A DNA stretch of 64,000 nucleotides from Mycobacterium mantenii (GCF_010731775.1 NZ_AP022590.1:2480001-2544000), one strand, 5' to 3'; positions 25,501 to 34,160 are shown, counted from the first letter of the stretch. The notes: generated by a model not told the origin, from the sequence alone. Program-made: numbers and translations.

Positions 25501-25532
25501 CGACGTCACCGTAGTAATATCATCATCAATGT
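25501..25532. promoter_or_regulatory. conserved 32-bp element, copy C (probable operator)
   Basis: Inverted relative to copies A and B. The stretch GTAGTAATATCATCAT is identical to the complement of copy A, and the whole element differs from it at only four positions. It lies 21 bases before the ribBA start, in the expected place for a repressor or activator site. It ties ribBA to the catabolic genes. Confidence 0.72.
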
Positions 25533-25553
25533 CGAACAAGTTAGGTGACGAGC

Positions 25554-26873
25554 ATGCACACTGATAAAGAACTTCCGGTGCGGAAGCCGTTCACCTCCAT
25601 CCCTGAAGCTCTCGAGGATCTACGTCGAGGCCGAATGGTCGTCGTATGCGACGACGAAGGCCGAGAGAACGAAGGCGATCTGACCCTCGCCGCGCAGTTC
25701 GCAACGCCGGAAGCGATCAATTTTATGGCCAAGGAAGGCCGAGGTCTGATTTGCCTGGCATTGACTGGGACGCGGTGTGAACAGCTCGGATTGCAGCCCA
25801 TGGCCGCGCACAACGAGTCGAAATTCGAGACAGCATTCACAGTTTCGATTGAGGCCCGCGAGGGCGTCACGACAGGAATTTCGGCGGCCGACCGGGCTCG
25901 AACGATTCGGGTGGCAATCGACCCCGAGTCGAGCCCGTGCGACCTCGTGCAGCCTGGTCACGTCTTCCCGCTGAAAGCCAAGCCCGGTGGGGTGCTCGAG
26001 CGCGCCGGCCAGACCGAGGCCGCGGTGGATCTGTGCCGCCTAGCCGGCCTCAACCCGGCAGGTGTCATCTGTGAGGTCATGAACGACGATGGAACCATGG
26101 CGCGAGTTCCCGACTTGGCGACGTTCTGTCGGCGGCACCGGCTGAAGATGATTACGGTTGCCGACCTCATCGCCTTCCGAGGGCAGCATGACAACTTGGT
26201 GGAGCGAGTCGTCCAGACGTCGCTGCCAACACAATTCGGCGCCTTCGACATTGTCGGTTATCGAGCGCTGGCCGAAGGGCGACACCACGTGGCACTCGTC
26301 AAGGGCGATGTCGCGAACCGCCGTGATGTGTTGGTTCGGGTGCACTCGGAGTGTCTGACCGGCGACACATTCGGCTCGCTGCGCTGCGACTGCGGCCAGC
26401 AACTGGAGGCTTCCTTGGCGATGATTCAAGCCGAAGGCGCGGGTGTAGTTGTCTATCTTGCGCAGGAAGGTCGCGGGATCGGGCTGCTCAATAAACTGCG
26501 TGCCTACAAATTGCAGGATGGCGGCCTGGACACCGTTGATGCGAATCTTGCGTTGGGATTTCCGGCGGATCTTCGCGACTACCGGATTGGAGCCCAGATC
26601 CTCGTCGATCTCGGCCTGTCGACAATCCGTCTGCTTACCAACAATCCCAAGAAGATCCACGGTATTCACGGCTTTGGCCTCAGCGTCACCGAGCAAGTGC
26701 CGATCGTCGTGCATCCCAATGAGCACAACCTGCGGTATCTGCGTGCCAAGATCAACCGCCTGGCTCACAGCTTGGATCATGCCGGGACTCTCAAGGATGC
26801 CTCGCCACCCACCGTGGCCGGCGCCACGCCGGCTGGCACAGTTAAACAGCGAGCGACCCAAACCATCCACTGA
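25554..26873 (+). CDS. ribBA: bifunctional 3,4-dihydroxy-2-butanone-4-phosphate synthase / GTP cyclohydrolase II
   Basis: 439 residues; AGGTGA precedes the ATG at 25554 (a GTG at 25545 is an alternative). The N-terminal RibB half has VVVCDDEGRENEGDLTLAAQ, KEGRGLICLAL, HVFPLKAKPGGVLERAGQTE and EVMNDDGTMARV. The C-terminal RibA half has the zinc site HSECLTGDTFGSLRCDCGQQ and the GTP-binding EGRGIGLLNKLRAYKLQ, ending with TNNPKKIHGI. It catalyses the two entry reactions of riboflavin synthesis. It stands alone, away from ribC/ribH, under copy C of the shared element, which suggests extra flavin production when the island is switched on. Function certain, role inferred. Confidence 0.94.
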   Translation: MHTDKELPVRKPFTSIPEALEDLRRGRMVVVCDDEGRENEGDLTLAAQFATPEAINFMAKEGRGLICLALTGTRCEQLGLQPMAAHNESKFETAFTVSIEAREGVTTGISAADRARTIRVAIDPESSPCDLVQPGHVFPLKAKPGGVLERAGQTEAAVDLCRLAGLNPAGVICEVMNDDGTMARVPDLATFCRRHRLKMITVADLIAFRGQHDNLVERVVQTSLPTQFGAFDIVGYRALAEGRHHVALVKGDVANRRDVLVRVHSECLTGDTFGSLRCDCGQQLEASLAMIQAEGAGVVVYLAQEGRGIGLLNKLRAYKLQDGGLDTVDANLALGFPADLRDYRIGAQILVDLGLSTIRLLTNNPKKIHGIHGFGLSVTEQVPIVVHPNEHNLRYLRAKINRLAHSLDHAGTLKDASPPTVAGATPAGTVKQRATQTIH

Positions 26874-26881
26874 GGAGGCTC

Positions 26882-26947
26882 TTGCCGACAATGAAGGCCA
26901 ATCACCAGAATTTCACCGTAGTCACGACCCGCGTGTGTGTGGCGTGA
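26882..26947 (+). CDS. possible short leader-like ORF after ribBA
   Basis: A strong GAGGAGG follows the ribBA stop. It precedes a TTG at 26882 and an in-frame ATG at 26891, and the frame ends at 26945-26947 after 21 or 18 codons. The peptide (MKANHQNFTVVTTRVCVA) matches nothing I know. It could be the truncated beginning of a lost gene or a leader for the TetR gene. The remaining bases up to 27096 show no clear signal. Confidence 0.25.
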   Translation: MPTMKANHQNFTVVTTRVCVA

Positions 26948-27096
26948 TTCCGGTTCCCGCCCCCATCGCGGCCAACGCGTCTTCTTCGCTACGACGAGCG
27001 AAAAGCTCTAATCACACCAAGTTCTGTTAAGCCGCTGCGACTCCGATTGCCGGGCGCGGCGCGCAGTCCTCACAGTGGTCACCGCGCGATACTGAG

Positions 27097-27663
27097 TTGC
27101 TCGCCGTTACGTTGCGCCTGCTGCAGCAGCATGGGTACGAGCGGTTGACGTTGGACGCCGTTGCTACCAGTGCGGCCGCGAGCAAGGCCACCGTATACCG
27201 GCGCTGGCCATCGAAATCCGAATTGATCTTGGCCGCATTCATCGAGGGGATACGGCAAGTCGCCGTTGCACCCGATACCGGCACTTTGCGCAGCGATTTG
27301 CTGTGCGTGGGAAAACTGATATGCGAACATGCCCGCACACACGCCGACACGATCCGCGCGGTCCTCATGGAGATATCACGCAACCCAGCGCTCAACGAGG
27401 TTATGCAGCAAGAATTTGTCAATCAGCGTGAAGTCTTGATCCACCATATTCTGCGGCACGCGGTCGACCGCGGTGAGATACGGCAGAACGCTATCAACAG
27501 CGACCTTTGGGATTTGCTGCCGGGCTATCTGATTTTCCGTTCCGTCATCACGAACCGCCCACCCTCTCGACGTACCGTCAGAGCCCTTGTGGATGACGTC
27601 ATAATCCCCGGCCTCATCCACCCCGCATTAGCTCCTGAACCCAACCTCAGACGCGGCATTTAG
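27097..27663 (+). CDS. TetR-family regulator, N-terminus unusual
   Basis: 188 residues from a TTG at 27097. The DNA-binding domain is clear: LRLLQQHGYERLTLDAVATS then SKATVYRRWPSKSELILAAF. The C-terminal half (VLIHHILRHAVDRGEIRQNA) belongs to the TetR_C subgroup with an RWPSK-type HTH. The frame remains open upstream back to a stop at 27028 and adds SPRDTELL-like residues that suit helix 1, but no ATG, GTG or TTG is there, so the native start may be lost, be an ATT at 27046, or be displaced by a frameshift. It is a candidate regulator of the 32-bp element, 2.1 kb from copy C. Confidence 0.72.
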   Translation: MLAVTLRLLQQHGYERLTLDAVATSAAASKATVYRRWPSKSELILAAFIEGIRQVAVAPDTGTLRSDLLCVGKLICEHARTHADTIRAVLMEISRNPALNEVMQQEFVNQREVLIHHILRHAVDRGEIRQNAINSDLWDLLPGYLIFRSVITNRPPSRRTVRALVDDVIIPGLIHPALAPEPNLRRGI

Positions 27664-27682
27664 AGACGACGGAAACGGCATC

Positions 27683-27710
27683 CCGGTAACCGGTAACCGG
27701 TAACCGGTAA
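27683..27710. repeat. (CCGGTAA)4 tandem heptamer repeat
   Basis: Four exact copies of CCGGTAA followed by CC. The array lies 20 bases after the TetR stop and about 70 bases before the transposase remnant. Each heptamer overlaps a GGTAACC palindrome. It may be slippage-prone sequence at the old IS insertion border. Confidence 0.85.
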
Positions 27711-27780
27711 CCCTGCATATTCCAGGGGTGGGAAGGGTCGGTCGGTTGGTGAACACGGGCGGGCGTGTCGGGGGCCGGCG

Positions 27781-28834
27781 CTAGCCGGTAGAAACCTCGG
27801 GTAGCCGTTTGCAATGACCGCTGTTCGTCGGAGTATCGGTCACCAAGTTTGAACTGCATTCGGCAGCGTACTCGGCCGGCGTGCGGTAGCCCAGCGATGA
27901 GTGACGGTGTCGGTGGTCGTGGTCCTCCTTGAAGTCGCCGATGGCCACTCGGGCCTCGAGCAGGGTGTTCCAGTGGTTGCGGTTGAGGCACTCCTTGCGC
28001 AGTCGGTTGTTAAATGATTCGATGTGCCCGTTGTTCAACGGCGTGCCCGGCGGCATATAGGACATACCGACTCGACGAGCGCAAAACCATTGCAGCGCTT
28101 GAGAAATAAAACTCCGGACCGTTGTCCATCCGCAACACTGTCGGTGGCCCGCCCGCGACAGCGAACACCTTCTTTAGCTCGTCGACGAGCAGTTCGGCGG
28201 TAATCCATCGCTCGACGATGTTCAGCAGCGAGCACCGGGTGTGTTCGTCGACCATTGAGGCGATCTTGATGGCTTTGCAGTCGATGGTGGAGTCGGACTG
28301 GAAATCGATCGCCCACACCACATTCGGGTCGTCCGCCTCGATCGGTGGAATCGAAGACACCCCGGCCCGCTTCCGCGGACTACGAATCCAGACCTGCAGG
28401 CCTTCTTCGCGCTCCAGTCGGTGGATCTTCTCCTTGTTGGCCTTACGGCGCTCGTCGTAGCGCAACGCCGCCCACGCACGCGCGGAACCCATGACACGGG
28501 TGTTTGGTAGCATGCGAGCGCAGCCATGCCACCGTATCGGCGTCAGGATCGGCCGGGTCTGCGACAGTGGCAGGCGGCGGTGCGTGGAGCGGACCAGCCC
28601 AACGGCGTTGCACACCAACCATTCCGACATACCCAACGTTGTGGTGAGCACGTCGACGGCGCGACGCTTAGCAGCTGGGCGGCTCAGAATTTTCCCTTCG
28701 CGACCTCCCGCACGAGTCTTTGAACAGCTCGGCTTCGGCCAGCAGCCGCTTGAGCCGGGTGTTCTGCCGCGCAGCTCTTTGAGTTCCTTGGCGGCGTCGG
28801 TGTCCCTGTAAGACCCTTCGCCCAAAGCTGCCAT
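27781..28834 (-). pseudogene. frameshifted IS3-family transposase
   Basis: Readable pieces in order: an orfA tail (RQNTRLKRLLAEAELFKDS, in a different frame from its flanks), orfB with AKRRAVDVLTTTLGMSEWLV, the frame-shifted DPDADTVAWLRSHATKHP, then AWAALRYDERRKANKEKIHR. The integrase core follows: WAIDFQSD with the first Asp, VLRMDNGPEF with the second Asp, then after another frame change HIESFNNRLRKECLN with the Glu and HSSLGYRTPAEYAA. All three DDE residues still exist but in different frames, so no active enzyme can be made. Confidence 0.88.
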
Positions 28835-28837
28835 TGA
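27781..28837 (-). mobile_element. IS3-family insertion sequence remnant
   Basis: About 1.06 kb with the body of an IS3-type orfA/orfB transposase on the minus strand, broken by several frame changes. The 5' part of orfA, including its HTH, is missing, and I cannot define terminal inverted repeats or a target duplication. It separates the catabolic island from the esterase-monooxygenase operon and shows that this boundary has been a site of insertion. Confidence 0.85.
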
Positions 28838-28869
28838 CTAATGTCACCATTTGTTGTTGACTGCGTTGC

Positions 28870-29928
28870 ATGACGGACGGCGTTCCGGCTCGTGGGTCGT
28901 TGCGATCCCGTGGCGCGGCCGCGGTGAGTACGTACACCCTGCGGCCGATCACCAACGTGATTCCGCCCGAAACGGCCTGGGGGCTATGGCTATCGCGCCA
29001 GATCGTCGCCAGAATCATGGGGATGCTCGGCCCTTCGCTCGCGGGCACCCGCGTGGAATCGGTGGACGTCAGGCTGCCCGACGGCCGCCGCGTCAAGGGT
29101 GAATGGGTCTACGGGCCGCGAACGCCCACGAGCGAGATCGAACGCTCATCGACCACCGCTAACCCGATGGGCGCCGGCTCTTCTCGCGAGCGAGCTCGCT
29201 CGGCGACCGTCACCGAAGCCATCTACTACGTGCACGGCAGCGGGTACGCCGTGTGCTCGCCAAAGACGCACCGCCGCTTGACATCCTGGCTATCCGCACT
29301 CACCGGCTTGCCGGTGTTCTCGGCCGACTACCGACTCGCACCCCGCCATCGCTTCCCCACCGCTGCCGACGACGTCCGCGCGGGCTGGGACTGGCTGGTC
29401 AACACCTGCAGCGTGCCGCCCAAACAGATTGTGGTCGCCGGTGATTCGGCGGGCGGTCATCTATTAATCGACCTGCTGCTGCAACCCGACATCGATCACC
29501 CCGCCGCACAGGTGTTGCTCTCTCCCCTGTACGACCTCACCTTCGCGCTGTCGCTGGCACGCGAACGGATACGTCCCGATCCCGCCACCCGGGCGGCCAA
29601 CGCGGTCCGACTGGTCGGCCTGTACCACAACGGCGTCGACCTCACCCACCAACGGCTGACGCTCGACGTCGCCGGCGGCCCCGCGCTTTCCCCGACCCTG
29701 ATCCAGGCCGGTGGAGCCGAGATGCTGCAAGAGGATGCACGCAAGCTCGCCGCCGACATCCAAACCGCCGGTGGCAGATGCGATCTGCAGATCTGGCCCC
29801 ATCAGGTACACGTCTTCCAGGCGTTGCCACGCATGACACCCGAGGCCGCCAAGGCGATGGCCTACGTCGCGCGATTCATCGCCCACGCCTTGCAGGATGC
29901 GCGCGCCCTCACCGAGGAGGCGCACTGA
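28870..29928 (+). CDS. HSL-family alpha/beta hydrolase (esterase/lipase)
   Basis: 352 residues from the ATG at 28870; a GTG at 28924 is an alternative, and neither has a good ribosome binding site. The oxyanion motif is YYVHGSGYAVCSPKTH (HGSG rather than the usual HGGG), and the nucleophile elbow is VVAGDSAGGHLLID; the acid and His should lie in the EMLQEDARKLAADI and WPHQVHVFQAL regions. An insertion of about 25 residues before the HGSG motif carries a perfect 16-bp DNA palindrome. It is the first gene of the operon with the SDR, ferritin-like protein and monooxygenase and could hydrolyse the ester made by the latter. Confidence 0.85.
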   Translation: MTDGVPARGSLRSRGAAAVSTYTLRPITNVIPPETAWGLWLSRQIVARIMGMLGPSLAGTRVESVDVRLPDGRRVKGEWVYGPRTPTSEIERSSTTANPMGAGSSRERARSATVTEAIYYVHGSGYAVCSPKTHRRLTSWLSALTGLPVFSADYRLAPRHRFPTAADDVRAGWDWLVNTCSVPPKQIVVAGDSAGGHLLIDLLLQPDIDHPAAQVLLSPLYDLTFALSLARERIRPDPATRAANAVRLVGLYHNGVDLTHQRLTLDVAGGPALSPTLIQAGGAEMLQEDARKLAADIQTAGGRCDLQIWPHQVHVFQALPRMTPEAAKAMAYVARFIAHALQDARALTEEAH

Positions 29929-29930
29929 CC

Positions 29931-30788
29931 ATGCTCGGACCCCTGGACAGGCTGCTCAGCCGCCCGAAGACCAGCCGCCGCGCCTCGGCGGTGGTGACCG
30001 GCGCCGGCAGCGGCATCGGCGCGGCCTTCGCCGTCGAACTGAGCAAGCGCGGTGGCAAGGTCGTATGCAGTGACATCGACCAAGCCGCCGCCCAACAGAC
30101 GGCCGACACCATCACCGAGCAGGGCGCCGACGCGGTAGCAATCCGTTGCGACGTCTCGCGATTCGAGGACGTGCAGGCGCTGGCCGAACAGTCGCAGTCC
30201 TGGTTCGGGTCGGCGCCCACTCTGGTGATCAACAATGCCGGCGTCGGCGCGGGCGGTGCGGCCATCGGCGACGCGCCGCTGGACGATTGGCATTGGACCC
30301 TGGGCATCAACCTGTGGGGTCCCATCCACGGCTGCCACGTGTTCACGCCGATCCTGCGCGACGCCGAGCCGTCACACCCGCCGCGGGGCATCATCAACGT
30401 GGCCTCGGCGGCGGCATTCGGCGCGGCTCCCGGCATGGCCGCCTACAACGTCAGCAAGGCCGGGGTGCTCTCACTCTCGGAGACCCTGGCCGCCGAATTG
30501 GCCGGCACACAGGTGAAAGTCACCGTGCTGTGCCCGACCTTCGTGAAGACCAACATCCTCGAGTCCGGCCGCATCAGCGAGCAATCTAGCGAACTGGCCG
30601 CAAAACTCATGCGCTGGACGGGATTATCCGCCGAGAAGGTCGCGCGCACCTGCTTGGACGCCCACGACCGCGGCGACCTGTACTGCATGCCGCAATACGA
30701 CGCCAAGATCGGCTGGAACATCAAACGCCTGGCCCCACAGACCTACACGCGTGCGGCCGGCCTGATATCCCGAATCAACCTGCCCTGA
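29931..30788 (+). CDS. SDR-family oxidoreductase (SadH-like)
   Basis: 285 residues starting two bases after the esterase stop. The cofactor site is VVTGAGSGIGAAFAVELSKR, VINNAGVGAGG has the NNAG motif, and the catalytic residues lie in INVASAAAFGAAPGMAAYNV with SK next. The C-terminal extension (YDAKIGWNIKRLAPQTY) is typical of mycobacterial SDRs found beside BVMO genes, for example in the mymA cluster. It probably interconverts the alcohol and ketone substrate of the monooxygenase. Confidence 0.9.
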   Translation: MLGPLDRLLSRPKTSRRASAVVTGAGSGIGAAFAVELSKRGGKVVCSDIDQAAAQQTADTITEQGADAVAIRCDVSRFEDVQALAEQSQSWFGSAPTLVINNAGVGAGGAAIGDAPLDDWHWTLGINLWGPIHGCHVFTPILRDAEPSHPPRGIINVASAAAFGAAPGMAAYNVSKAGVLSLSETLAAELAGTQVKVTVLCPTFVKTNILESGRISEQSSELAAKLMRWTGLSAEKVARTCLDAHDRGDLYCMPQYDAKIGWNIKRLAPQTYTRAAGLISRINLP

Positions 30789-30811
30789 TCACCCAACGAA
30801 AGGAGCTCACG

Positions 30812-31732
30812 GTGGCCATCGACATGGAAGCCATGCTCGCCAAGATCAAGGATCGCCAGTGGGCACTCGCCGACATCGACTGGAATGCGCCCGGCGCCGA
30901 AATGATCAGTGATGAACAGCGGCCACAGCTCAAGGCGTTCATGGCCGACCTGTGCTGGATCGAGAACATCGGCGCCAGGGGCTTCGCGGCGCTGGCGAAG
31001 AAGGCACCCACACCGACCATCGCCGAGATCTACCGCTACTTCCACGCCGAGGAGCAGCGCCACGCCAACGCCGAACTGGCACTGATGAAGCGCTGGGGCA
31101 TGCTCGAGTACGGTGAGATTCCCGAGCCGAACGTGAACATCCGACTGGCGATCGACTGGTTGGACCGCTGGGCCGACGACATGCCGCTGTCTCTGCTGGG
31201 CACGGTCATTCCGATGCTCGAAGTCGCACTGGACGGCGCCCTGTTGAAATTCCTCCTCGACGAGGTGCACGATCCCATCTGCCACCAGGTTTTCGAGAAG
31301 ATCAACAATGACGAATCACGTCACCTGGTCGTCGATTTCGAAGTCCTCGACATGATCGGGCACGCGAAGATCCGACAATTACTGATCGACTTCGTAGGTC
31401 ACAATGCCACTCCGGGTCTCATCATCGGTGCGATCATGGGCGCACCGCTGATCAACAGGATCCGCAACGAGATCACCGCCATGGGTATGGAGCCAGAGCG
31501 GCTTTACCGGGCTGTGAAAAGATTCAAAGAGCTTGGTGATCGCGGCGAACGTACCAGGCGGGTACCGACTTATCGTTTCCTGAGGCGCTACGCGGGAGTG
31601 GTCACAAATCCACGCCACCCCTACCACCTGCTGGCGAATTCGATGGTGTGGCTTTCCGACCGATATCCGCGGCCCCTGCTTCCGTCGGTACCGACTTGGG
31701 TTGGAGAACTCACCCACGAGCCGGCGGCGTGA
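30812..31732 (+). CDS. ferritin-like diiron protein
   Basis: 306 residues from a GTG with AAAGGAG upstream. Two E-x2-H motifs in a helical context, HAEEQRHANAEL and NNDESRHLVVDFE, define a ferritin-like di-iron site. There is no signal peptide. Proteins of this type are usually oxygenases, oxidases or aldehyde-deformylating enzymes, but none of these is proven for this subgroup. The position between the SDR and the BVMO suggests an oxidation step on a lipid-like substrate. Confidence 0.78.
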   Translation: MAIDMEAMLAKIKDRQWALADIDWNAPGAEMISDEQRPQLKAFMADLCWIENIGARGFAALAKKAPTPTIAEIYRYFHAEEQRHANAELALMKRWGMLEYGEIPEPNVNIRLAIDWLDRWADDMPLSLLGTVIPMLEVALDGALLKFLLDEVHDPICHQVFEKINNDESRHLVVDFEVLDMIGHAKIRQLLIDFVGHNATPGLIIGAIMGAPLINRIRNEITAMGMEPERLYRAVKRFKELGDRGERTRRVPTYRFLRRYAGVVTNPRHPYHLLANSMVWLSDRYPRPLLPSVPTWVGELTHEPAA

Positions 31733-31734
31733 CC

Positions 31735-33231
31735 ATGGCGAACAACCGCACCCACGCGGCGCTCATCGTCGGAGCCGGCTTCACCGGGCTCGGGGCGGCA
31801 ATCCGCTTGGCCGAAGCCGGAGTCGACGACATCGTGATGCTGGAACGCGCCGACCGGGTCGGCGGGACCTGGCGCGACACCACGTATCCCGGTGCCAGCT
31901 GCGACGTGCCGTCACTGCTGTACTCGTACTCCTTCGTCAAGAACCCGGCGTGGTCACGCACCTACTCGCCCGCCCCCGAGATTCATCGTCACCTCGAGGA
32001 CATGGCGGACAGATTCGGCATTCGCAGCCGCATCAAGTTCGGCCATGACGTCAAGGACTTGACCTTTGACGAGGAAGCCGGCATCTGGACCGCGACCACC
32101 AAGAACCGCAAGAGGTTTCGTGCCCGCACCGTCGTGCTGGCCTCGGGTCCGCTGTCCGATGTCCGCTTCCCCGATATCCGGGGCCTGGACAGCTACCGCG
32201 GACACAAGATCCACAGCGCGCGCTGGGATCACGATTACGACTTCACCGGCAAGCGCGTCGCGGTCATCGGCACCGGGGCCAGCGCCATTCAGATCATCCC
32301 CGAGCTGGTCAAGCGGGCCGAGTTCGTCAAAATCTTTCAGCGCACACCGTGCTGGGTGCTGCCACGCTTGGACGTTGCCACCCCGTCGGCCGTGCAATCG
32401 CTGTTCGCCAAAATCCCTGCCACCCAACAACTTGCGCGCCAGGCGCTGTACTGGGGCCACGAAGCCAGCGCCACGGCGCTGGTCTGGGACACCCCGCTGA
32501 CGTCGCTGGTCGCCCGGTTGGGGCGGGCGCACCTGCGCGCCCAGGTGAAAGATCCGTGGTTGCGGCGTCAGCTGACGCCGGACTTCCGGCCGGGGTGCAA
32601 ACGCATGCTCGTCTCCAGCGACTACTACCCCGCGCTGCAACGCGACAACTGCAAGCTCATCGACTGGCCGATCGCCACATTGAGTCCGGTCGGCATTCGC
32701 ACCAGTGACGGCATCGAACACCATCTCGACTGCATCGTGTTCGCCACCGGTTACGACGTGCACCTGACCGGTCCGCCTTTCGGAATCACCGGACTCGGCG
32801 GCCGGTCGCTGGCCGCGGAATGGACCGATGGCGCACAGGCTTACAAGAGCATCAACGTGCACGGGTATCCGAACCTGTACGTCATGACCGGGCCCAACTC
32901 CGGGCCCGGACACAACTCCCTGCTGGTCTACATCGAGGGCCAGCTGGACTATGCGGTGCGCGGCATCACCACCGTTCTCAACAACGACCTGCGCTACCTC
33001 GATGTGCGCGAGGAGGTACAGCGTCGCCACAACGCGGGCATTCAGCGCCGACTCACCAAGACGACGTGGATGTCGGGGTGCCGCAGTTGGTACCTCACCA
33101 AGGACGGATTCAACGGCTCGATGTATCCCGGTTTCGCCACGCAGTATCTTCGCCAGATGAGGGATTTCCGGTACGAGGACTATCAGGCGGTGGCGCGCCA
33201 CGCCCAGACGCGGGCCACCGCGTCGGCCTGA
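31735..33231 (+). CDS. flavin-containing Baeyer-Villiger-type monooxygenase (MymA/EthA-like)
   Basis: 498 residues, starting two bases after the preceding stop. It has the FAD site IVGAGFTGLGAAIRL, the GGTWRDTTYPGASCDVPS segment, the BVMO fingerprint in YRGHKIHSARWD and the NADPH site VAVIGTGASAIQIIPELVK. A C-terminal ATGYDVHLTGPP motif is also present. It should insert oxygen next to a carbonyl or oxidise sulfur or nitrogen. With a hydrolase, an SDR and a regulator beside it, the layout recalls the M. tuberculosis mymA operon, though it is not an exact copy. Confidence 0.92.
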   Translation: MANNRTHAALIVGAGFTGLGAAIRLAEAGVDDIVMLERADRVGGTWRDTTYPGASCDVPSLLYSYSFVKNPAWSRTYSPAPEIHRHLEDMADRFGIRSRIKFGHDVKDLTFDEEAGIWTATTKNRKRFRARTVVLASGPLSDVRFPDIRGLDSYRGHKIHSARWDHDYDFTGKRVAVIGTGASAIQIIPELVKRAEFVKIFQRTPCWVLPRLDVATPSAVQSLFAKIPATQQLARQALYWGHEASATALVWDTPLTSLVARLGRAHLRAQVKDPWLRRQLTPDFRPGCKRMLVSSDYYPALQRDNCKLIDWPIATLSPVGIRTSDGIEHHLDCIVFATGYDVHLTGPPFGITGLGGRSLAAEWTDGAQAYKSINVHGYPNLYVMTGPNSGPGHNSLLVYIEGQLDYAVRGITTVLNNDLRYLDVREEVQRRHNAGIQRRLTKTTWMSGCRSWYLTKDGFNGSMYPGFATQYLRQMRDFRYEDYQAVARHAQTRATASA

Positions 33232-33245
33232 GATGCCGCACTGAC

Positions 33246-34160
33246 ATGGCCACCCAGCGCGCATCGCGACCGGAACCCGGCACCATCGCCAGCGTGCTGC
33301 ACAATGTGCGGCGCGCACCCAAACGCGTTCGGCGCCAATCGCGGGAGTACCGCCAGCTCATCGAGGGCGCGGTGTCACAGCTTTTCGACGCGGCGGCCCG
33401 GCACCCGCACGGCGTCGCGAACTCCGGTGAGTATCGAATCGACGACCTGGCCCGGTTGGCGGGCACCACCACCCGCAACATCCGCGTCTACCGTGACCGC
33501 GGATTGCTCCCCCCGCCATTGCGGGTCGGCCGCATCGCGTTGTTCAACGACACCCACCTGACCCGGCTGCGGCTCATCACCTCGATGCTCGACCGCGGCT
33601 ACAACATCGCGCACGTGCGCGAAATGCTGGGCGCCTGGGAGGAAGGCAAGAACCTGGGTGACGTGCTGGGCCTGGAGACGGCTATCGCGGGCACCTGGAC
33701 CACCGAGAAACCCGAGACGATGTCGGTGGCCGACGCGCAACGACTCGTCGACGACCCCGACGCGTTCAACCGCCTGGTAGGGCTGCAGGTGATCCGGGTC
33801 GATGGGACGCAGGCCAGCATCACCCGCCCGAAACTCATCGAAGCATTCAACGAAATCCGTGACTACGGCGTCAAATTCGACAAGCTCATCGATCTCCACG
33901 AGCAGATCGTCCCGGAGATCGACAAGATCAGCGACATGCTGGTGCGCGCCGGAGCCGAGCACGTGCTGGAACGCATCAAACCCGGCGAACCGCTACCGGC
34001 CGATGCCGAGATCGCCGAGCTGATCACCATGCTGGTGCGCTTCCGCACTCAGGCAGTGGCGACCGTCACCGCCACGCTCGCCTCGTCCATCGAATCCAAC
34101 ATCGAGTCCCTGGTCGGTCGGATATTGGCCGACTACCTCGAATCGGGCTCTTCGGCCTGA
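33246..34160 (+). CDS. MerR-family transcriptional regulator
   Basis: 304 residues. A long N-terminal basic tail (about 60 residues) precedes the winged helix: YRIDDLARLAGTTTRNIRVY then RDRGLLPPPLRVGRIALFND. The C-terminal effector part is large, helical and without a metal-binding Cys pattern, so a small organic ligand is more likely than a metal. It starts 15 bases after the monooxygenase and probably regulates the operon that it closes. Confidence 0.88.
   Translation: MATQRASRPEPGTIASVLHNVRRAPKRVRRQSREYRQLIEGAVSQLFDAAARHPHGVANSGEYRIDDLARLAGTTTRNIRVYRDRGLLPPPLRVGRIALFNDTHLTRLRLITSMLDRGYNIAHVREMLGAWEEGKNLGDVLGLETAIAGTWTTEKPETMSVADAQRLVDDPDAFNRLVGLQVIRVDGTQASITRPKLIEAFNEIRDYGVKFDKLIDLHEQIVPEIDKISDMLVRAGAEHVLERIKPGEPLPADAEIAELITMLVRFRTQAVATVTATLASSIESNIESLVGRILADYLESGSSA

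Noticed and set aside
31954..33318. 454-residue frame antisense to the monooxygenase
   Set aside because: The sense gene has FAD, NADPH and BVMO motifs; the antisense frame has no recognisable feature.
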